Below are positions 59,860 to 64,000 of a DNA stretch of 64,000 nucleotides, one piece after another. The stretch lies in assembly GCA_018806915.1 (NCBI GenBank), contig JAGKQI010000093.1:1178001-1242000 (forward strand). The letters run 5' to 3'. The stretch is from Phytophthora colocasiae (Eukaryota; Oomycota; Peronosporomycetes; Peronosporales; Peronosporaceae). The translations under genes and the position numbers were made by a program. The notes beneath the pieces are model-generated. The model made no database searches, was not told the DNA's origin, and worked only from the letters and a program-made list of their open reading frames with translations. Position 1 is the stretch's first letter. The number at the start of each line of letters is the position of its first letter.

Positions 59860-61174
59860 GTATTCTGCTATGCACCGTTACCTTCCTCGTGGATTTCGCC
59901 CTAGCTTCTTCGTCTGTACGCACTACACCGTACATTATCACCGCGAACGATGTCAAGAGCAGATCATTGAGGTCTTACACGTCGGTACCTGGTGATGCTG
60001 GTATCAACAGTGAAGCACGGGTTGGCTTCGATAGTATTTCGTCGAAAGTGGAGACGTTGGCGGCTAAATTCTTCAAGGGGACGTCTTCGACCGAGAAAGC
60101 GGCCCTCACAAAGTTGCTCAACTCCAACGTCCATCCCACCGAACTGTTCGGAACCTTACGACTTGGCACGGGCGTAACAAAACTCGACGACAACCCACAA
60201 CTGCTTCAGTGGTTCCGACTCGCAACAGCGTACAGGAAGAAGAATGGAGACCAGGCACTTCCCGACTTGGAGATTTACTTTATGTTACTGCGTCAGCATT
60301 CGACCGACGACGTGACTGCTCTCATCCAGTCACTCAAGAATGCTCCAGGCTTGAAGAGACTTGGTACGAGTATGGAGAATTCGCTTTCTGGGTCGTGGAT
60401 CAACAAAGATCTGAAGCTCGAGACGTCTCCAGAGACGCTTTTTGACACCCTGCGGTTGAAAGAAGCTGGGACGAAACTGGATAAAACCCCAGTGTTCCAC
60501 CAGTGGCTCAAGTATGTCGACAGCTACCGGACGAAGAAGGGTGACAACTGGTTTAGCGACATGGATATGCTTACACTTTTTCAAAAGACAATGCCCGAAG
60601 AAAATGTCGTAACCCTTCTGCAGTTACTGCGGCAGACGCCAAGCATGACGAATCACGCTGGCACAATGCAAAGATTTTTGTTCGAGCAATCGAAATCTAG
60701 CCACCAGTTATTGCTAAATGCGTGGATTAAAGCTGGCGAACGTCCTGAACAGGTTTACAAGATTTTACTTCAGCGCAAAATCAACATGGATGGATCCAAT
60801 AACAACGCGATGGTTATCCAGTGGCTGCGGTATATCAAGTTGTTCCGAGACAAAACACCAAACCACGCGTTCTCGGACGCTCAAATGGTGAAATTTATGC
60901 AAAAGGAGCGACCGCTCCAGTCAGAATGGGAATTGGCCGCATTCTTTCAAATGCTCAAGGAGACGCCTGAAGTGAGAATGCAAGCGGAACATTTGCAAAC
61001 GTACCTTTTCCGCCAATGGCTAGCTGATGACTTAAAACCGAAGCGTGTTGCAGAGATGTTAGCGATCCCCTACCCAGTGGACGTTGTGTTGTTGCCAAAG
61101 AACGATCCCAGATATTTGGCATTAGAGGCGTTTACTGTTTACTTTGCCAAGAATAAGGGAGGAGACGAGATGTT
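59860..61174 (+). pseudogene. RxLR/LWY effector gene, main part, disrupted at both ends by retrotransposons
   Basis: The effector frame resumes inside its signal peptide (LLCTVTFLVDFALA) after the GTAT duplication and stays open to 61174. RSLR at 59961-59972 is the RxLR motif; a weak EER-like EAR follows. At least four LWY-type helical modules come next, with core residues near 60205 (LLQWFRLATAYRKK), 60498 (HQWLKYVDSYRTKK), 60819 (IQWLRYIKLFRDK) and 61117 (YLALEAFTVYFAKN). Such proteins are secreted by Phytophthora into plant cells and suppress immunity, some by disturbing RNA silencing. The start codon is 27 kb upstream and the C-terminus is removed by element C, where the frame ends in LTR sequence at 61259. 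No in-frame ATG precedes the RxLR motif, so no secreted product is expected. Confidence 0.88.
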
Positions 61175-62107
61175 TGTAATATGCCTGACTTGCAGAAGGG
61201 CGCGGATCTGGGATCTACCGTCCCACAGCAGCCAAGGCATGGAAGAATCCTACCAGTGACTTCGAAGTGGCTCGCTGGAGCACCAATGAGAGAGACGCTC
61301 GCGAACATGCAGGCAGACAGGCCTACGTTGAAGCTACGACTGACTGGGATGCCAGACGAACGCAATGGCGGACTGGACAGTCAGTCTCGAATCGACCGGG
61401 TGGGAAGCAGTTGCGAATTGACCAAGTAGGAAGGAGTCGCGAGACCCACTCCAAACGACGAACGACCAGTGAAGTGTAGATGAAGGTGGAGACAACCACA
61501 AGTGGAACCTGAGGGAACTGCTTACAAACGACGAACGAAGCCAGTGGCTAAGAGCTACTGAAGGTTGAGACAACAACGAGTGGCGTCCAACGGGACCGCT
61601 CTAAACGACGAACGAAGTGGAGACAACCACGAGTGGAGTCCGAGGACCCGCTCTAAAACGACGAACGAAGTCAGTAGCGAGCGAGCTGCTGCATAGCTGA
61701 GCGACCAGGCGGATCAGTAGAACTAGTTGGGTTCTCAGGCGGTGGCGTCTGTGGCAGCCAATAGCGGACAACGGTTCGATTGGTACGGCCCGAAGCAGGT
61801 GTCACGGGACTGAGGGACAACCAGGGAAGCTGTATACGTTTACGTCTGAAAGCGCAGGCACGAACGAAAGAGACGAACGAAAGAGACGAACGAAAGAGAC
61901 GAGCGTAGTGTATATTCACATACGTTAATATAAGTAGGCAAGTTCTTCGTTGACGAACGACGAACGAGCCGGCGCGGTGAACCGAGCCAGGAGACGACCA
62001 GTTGACGTTGAAGAGTGTCCTTCGACACCCGATCCTTGGGCACACCACCCAGCGCAGCACACGAGCGACGACCCACTGACTGGCAGTGAGAGAATAAACC
62101 TGTTACA
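61175..62107 (+). repeat. 5' LTR of element C
   Basis: At 933 bp it ends AAACCTGTTACA like the LTR of B. It has one copy of the GTGGCGTCTGTGGCAGCCAA unit where B has two, several ACGACGAACGA-like short repeats, and a CGAACGAAAGAGA microsatellite at about 61861-61905. Confidence 0.9.
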
Positions 62108-62163
62108 TGGTGGTCATACAGGGGCCTTCTCTTATTGTCTCACGTCAGCCGAAACGCACGAGG

Positions 62164-64000
62164 ATGCCAACTAAAACGCGAGAGACAGCACGGACACGAG
62201 TCACGAGGAAGAAAGCGACGCGATCGCAAAGCTCGAGAAGAGGACAGTCTCGACGCCGTGATGAGGCTATTAATGAAGGTGCCGTAGGCGACCGGAACAG
62301 TAGTGACGAAGCGACGATCAGTCCTGATGAGTACGAAGACAAACGTGCTGTACCCGCAGAAGAAGAAGAAGTGTCAGCCGTCATGACAAGGAGCCAAGCA
62401 CGAAAGGAGTGGGAGGAAGCAGAGCGCTTCTTGGCTACAGCTGCCGCCTCGGGAGACGGACAGACAACATTTAGCAGTGGACAAGAACTCATTAGCGCTG
62501 TACTGGGAGAACTCCCGATGCACCCGGAAGACGAGCAGTCACGAGTGGCTGGACTGGATGCCGCTCAGGCGCTGAAACCGCTAACGATGTGGCCGATGCA
62601 CACGATGACGATGAGCCAGTACGAGGAAATGCGCCACATGCAGCCGAGGATGACCCTGATGACGATGTTCCCGTACATCCACCCTCAGAAATGGAAACCA
62701 TAGCGACAGCACTTCAAGAGCTCCGTGAAGAAGTTCGGCAGCTACGGTTGAGGCGTGAATCTGGACCTAGGCAGTCTGCAGAGAACGAAGATCGTGATCG
62801 GCAGGTGCATCGACCCCTTCAGCAGAATGTACGGCGAGATTATGACGAAGATGCACGACGAGTGAACCGACGTAGGTCACAAGGGCGGGAACGAAGAGAG
62901 AGATCGCAAGGCCGGCGAGAGGTGCCTCCAAGACGACAACCGGAACGACAACGACGAGAACAACCGGGAGGTGACGGGCAACCCTCCTCCTCCAGCAGTG
63001 AAAGCGACTCCGATGATCACGGAAGACGCGACGCCGGACGAAGACAACGGCGACGAAGCAGCTCTGAAGACAGTTCCACTGACGAATCAGAAAGAGACGC
63101 ACGGATTGAACAGCGCCGGGAACGTCACGAGCAACGAGAACCGCGAGGGGGAAGACGACGAGACCAACGCGGATCACCACGACGCGAGCGACGCCGAGAG
63201 CGTCATGAAGCACGTGGGCGACGAAGAGGTAATGTCAAGGATCTGGAACTGCCAACGTTCACCCCTACGACTGGAGCGACGGTATCCACTTGGACGGACC
63301 GCATCGATTTGGCGTTGCAGGGCGCTAAGGAATCAGGACGTGGAGAGTGGAGTGATCATGCGCTTTACTTTATCCTGGGGAACAAGCTCATGGGCGAAGC
63401 CGCAAGTTGGTGGGTAGACTTCAATCGCAGACTGACAGACAATCAACGCACGTGGACACACCTGAAGCAGGCTCTATTACGGCGGTATGGACCGAAGGAG
63501 GATATCTCACTAGCGGAATATCGAGTGAACACCAGGTCAAGAGGTGCGAAGGAATCACATGCTGATTACGCAGCCGCTCTACGGAAAGCAGCAGGACGAA
63601 GCCGTGTAAGTGAACGCGTATTGATGGCACAATTCTACCGCGGCATGGACAAAACTACGCGTCAGTTGGTGAAGCAGCAGGAACCAGAAAATCTGGAAGA
63701 AGCGGTGATCAAAGCAACGGAAATCGATGACCCGATGGAAAACCTTTCGCAACTGGCACCAACTGGACAAACGACGACGACGGCGACGACTGAAACGGCA
63801 GCCACGGATGGTATCGCGGCGAGGACGGTGACTTTGCCAGGCGTGGGTAGTGTGTATGTCCCGGTATCTGGTACCGTAGAAGGAATCAAAAATTACGCAG
63901 CTGTGGATCCAGATGGCCTCGTCCTCTATACGAATCCGAAAGGGGCGTGGAACATCATAACCGGGAAGTACGAGTTGCCGGCAGGAAGGAAGTGGAATTC
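62164..64000 (+). pseudogene. Element C gag, frameshifted and cut by the window end
   Basis: ATG 62164 corresponds to 49770 in element B (PTKTRETARTRVTRKK). The frame agrees with B gag for about 135 codons. Near 62555-62575 a net 10-bp deletion shifts it, and it stops at 62703. Sequence coding the rest of gag continues in another frame, including the capsid region from about 63229 (KDLELPTFTPTTG, DHALYFILGNKLMGEA), to the window end. The copy cannot make its own gag, although it could be moved by proteins of an intact relative such as B. Confidence 0.8.

Larger units (their letters stand above)
61175..64000 (+). mobile_element. Element C: second member of the B family, 5' part only
   Basis: It starts TGTAATATGCC directly after effector codons and runs past the window end. 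The LTR, primer site and gag are clearly related to element B but diverged. Its gag carries a net 10-bp deletion. The left flank TGTT (61171-61174) is the expected target duplication, to be sought beyond the window. Confidence 0.92.

Noticed and set aside
59889..61259. Treating this open frame as an intact effector gene
   Set aside because: It begins with GTG inside the signal peptide, its ATG is 27 kb upstream, and its last codons are LTR sequence of element C.

Overview
The window looks like nuclear DNA of an oomycete, most likely a Phytophthora or close Peronosporales relative. The evidence is: densely packed genes with few, short introns; tyrosine-kinase-like (TKL) kinases, one fused to a seven-helix membrane region; a full-size PDR-type ABC transporter; RxLR/LWY secreted effector genes; the oomycete initiator-like promoter block in front of those effectors; and large chromodomain Ty3/gypsy retrotransposons. 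The species cannot be fixed from sequence alone.

Region 1 (1-27.4 kb) is gene-dense housekeeping DNA. In order it holds a leucine-rich-repeat gene with seven introns, one of which has the signals of a U12-type AT-AC intron; fragments of an old tandem duplication; a dual-kinase/zinc-ribbon TKL gene with two frame breaks; a 7TM-TKL fusion kinase (minus); a membrane protein of unknown function (minus); a DENN/AVL9-like protein with two parallel blocks of MORN repeats; an ABCG/PDR transporter; a TBC1D23-like Rab-GAP with added PDZ and FN3 domains; and a SAM-dependent methyltransferase with a TPR-like tail (minus). Intergenic gaps are mostly 100-500 bp.

Region 2 (27.4-32.6 kb) is a graveyard. It holds a hAT element with terminal repeats, a second inverted copy of its 3' 634 bp, two decayed RxLR-effector paralogs, a 528-bp Mutator-like MITE with a 9-bp target duplication, and two LINE fragments.

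Region 3 (32.6-64 kb) is almost all LTR retrotransposon. Element A (32620-59859) is a Ty3/gypsy element of 17.1 kb, excluding its insert, with 1662-bp LTRs, gag, a pol with two RNase H domains and a chromodomain, and a long antisense gene. It sits inside the signal-peptide coding sequence of an RxLR/LWY effector: the first codons lie at 32600-32619 and the rest at 59860-61174, with a GTAT target duplication on both sides. Element B (48797-58931), a second gypsy family, is nested in the 3' LTR of A with a GCAT duplication. Element C (61175 to beyond the window end), of the B family, cuts off the 3' end of the same effector. Both A and B have almost identical LTR pairs, so the insertions look recent.

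The window therefore crosses the boundary between the gene-dense and the repeat-rich, effector-bearing compartments of an oomycete genome, and shows one effector gene destroyed by three separate retrotransposon arrivals.
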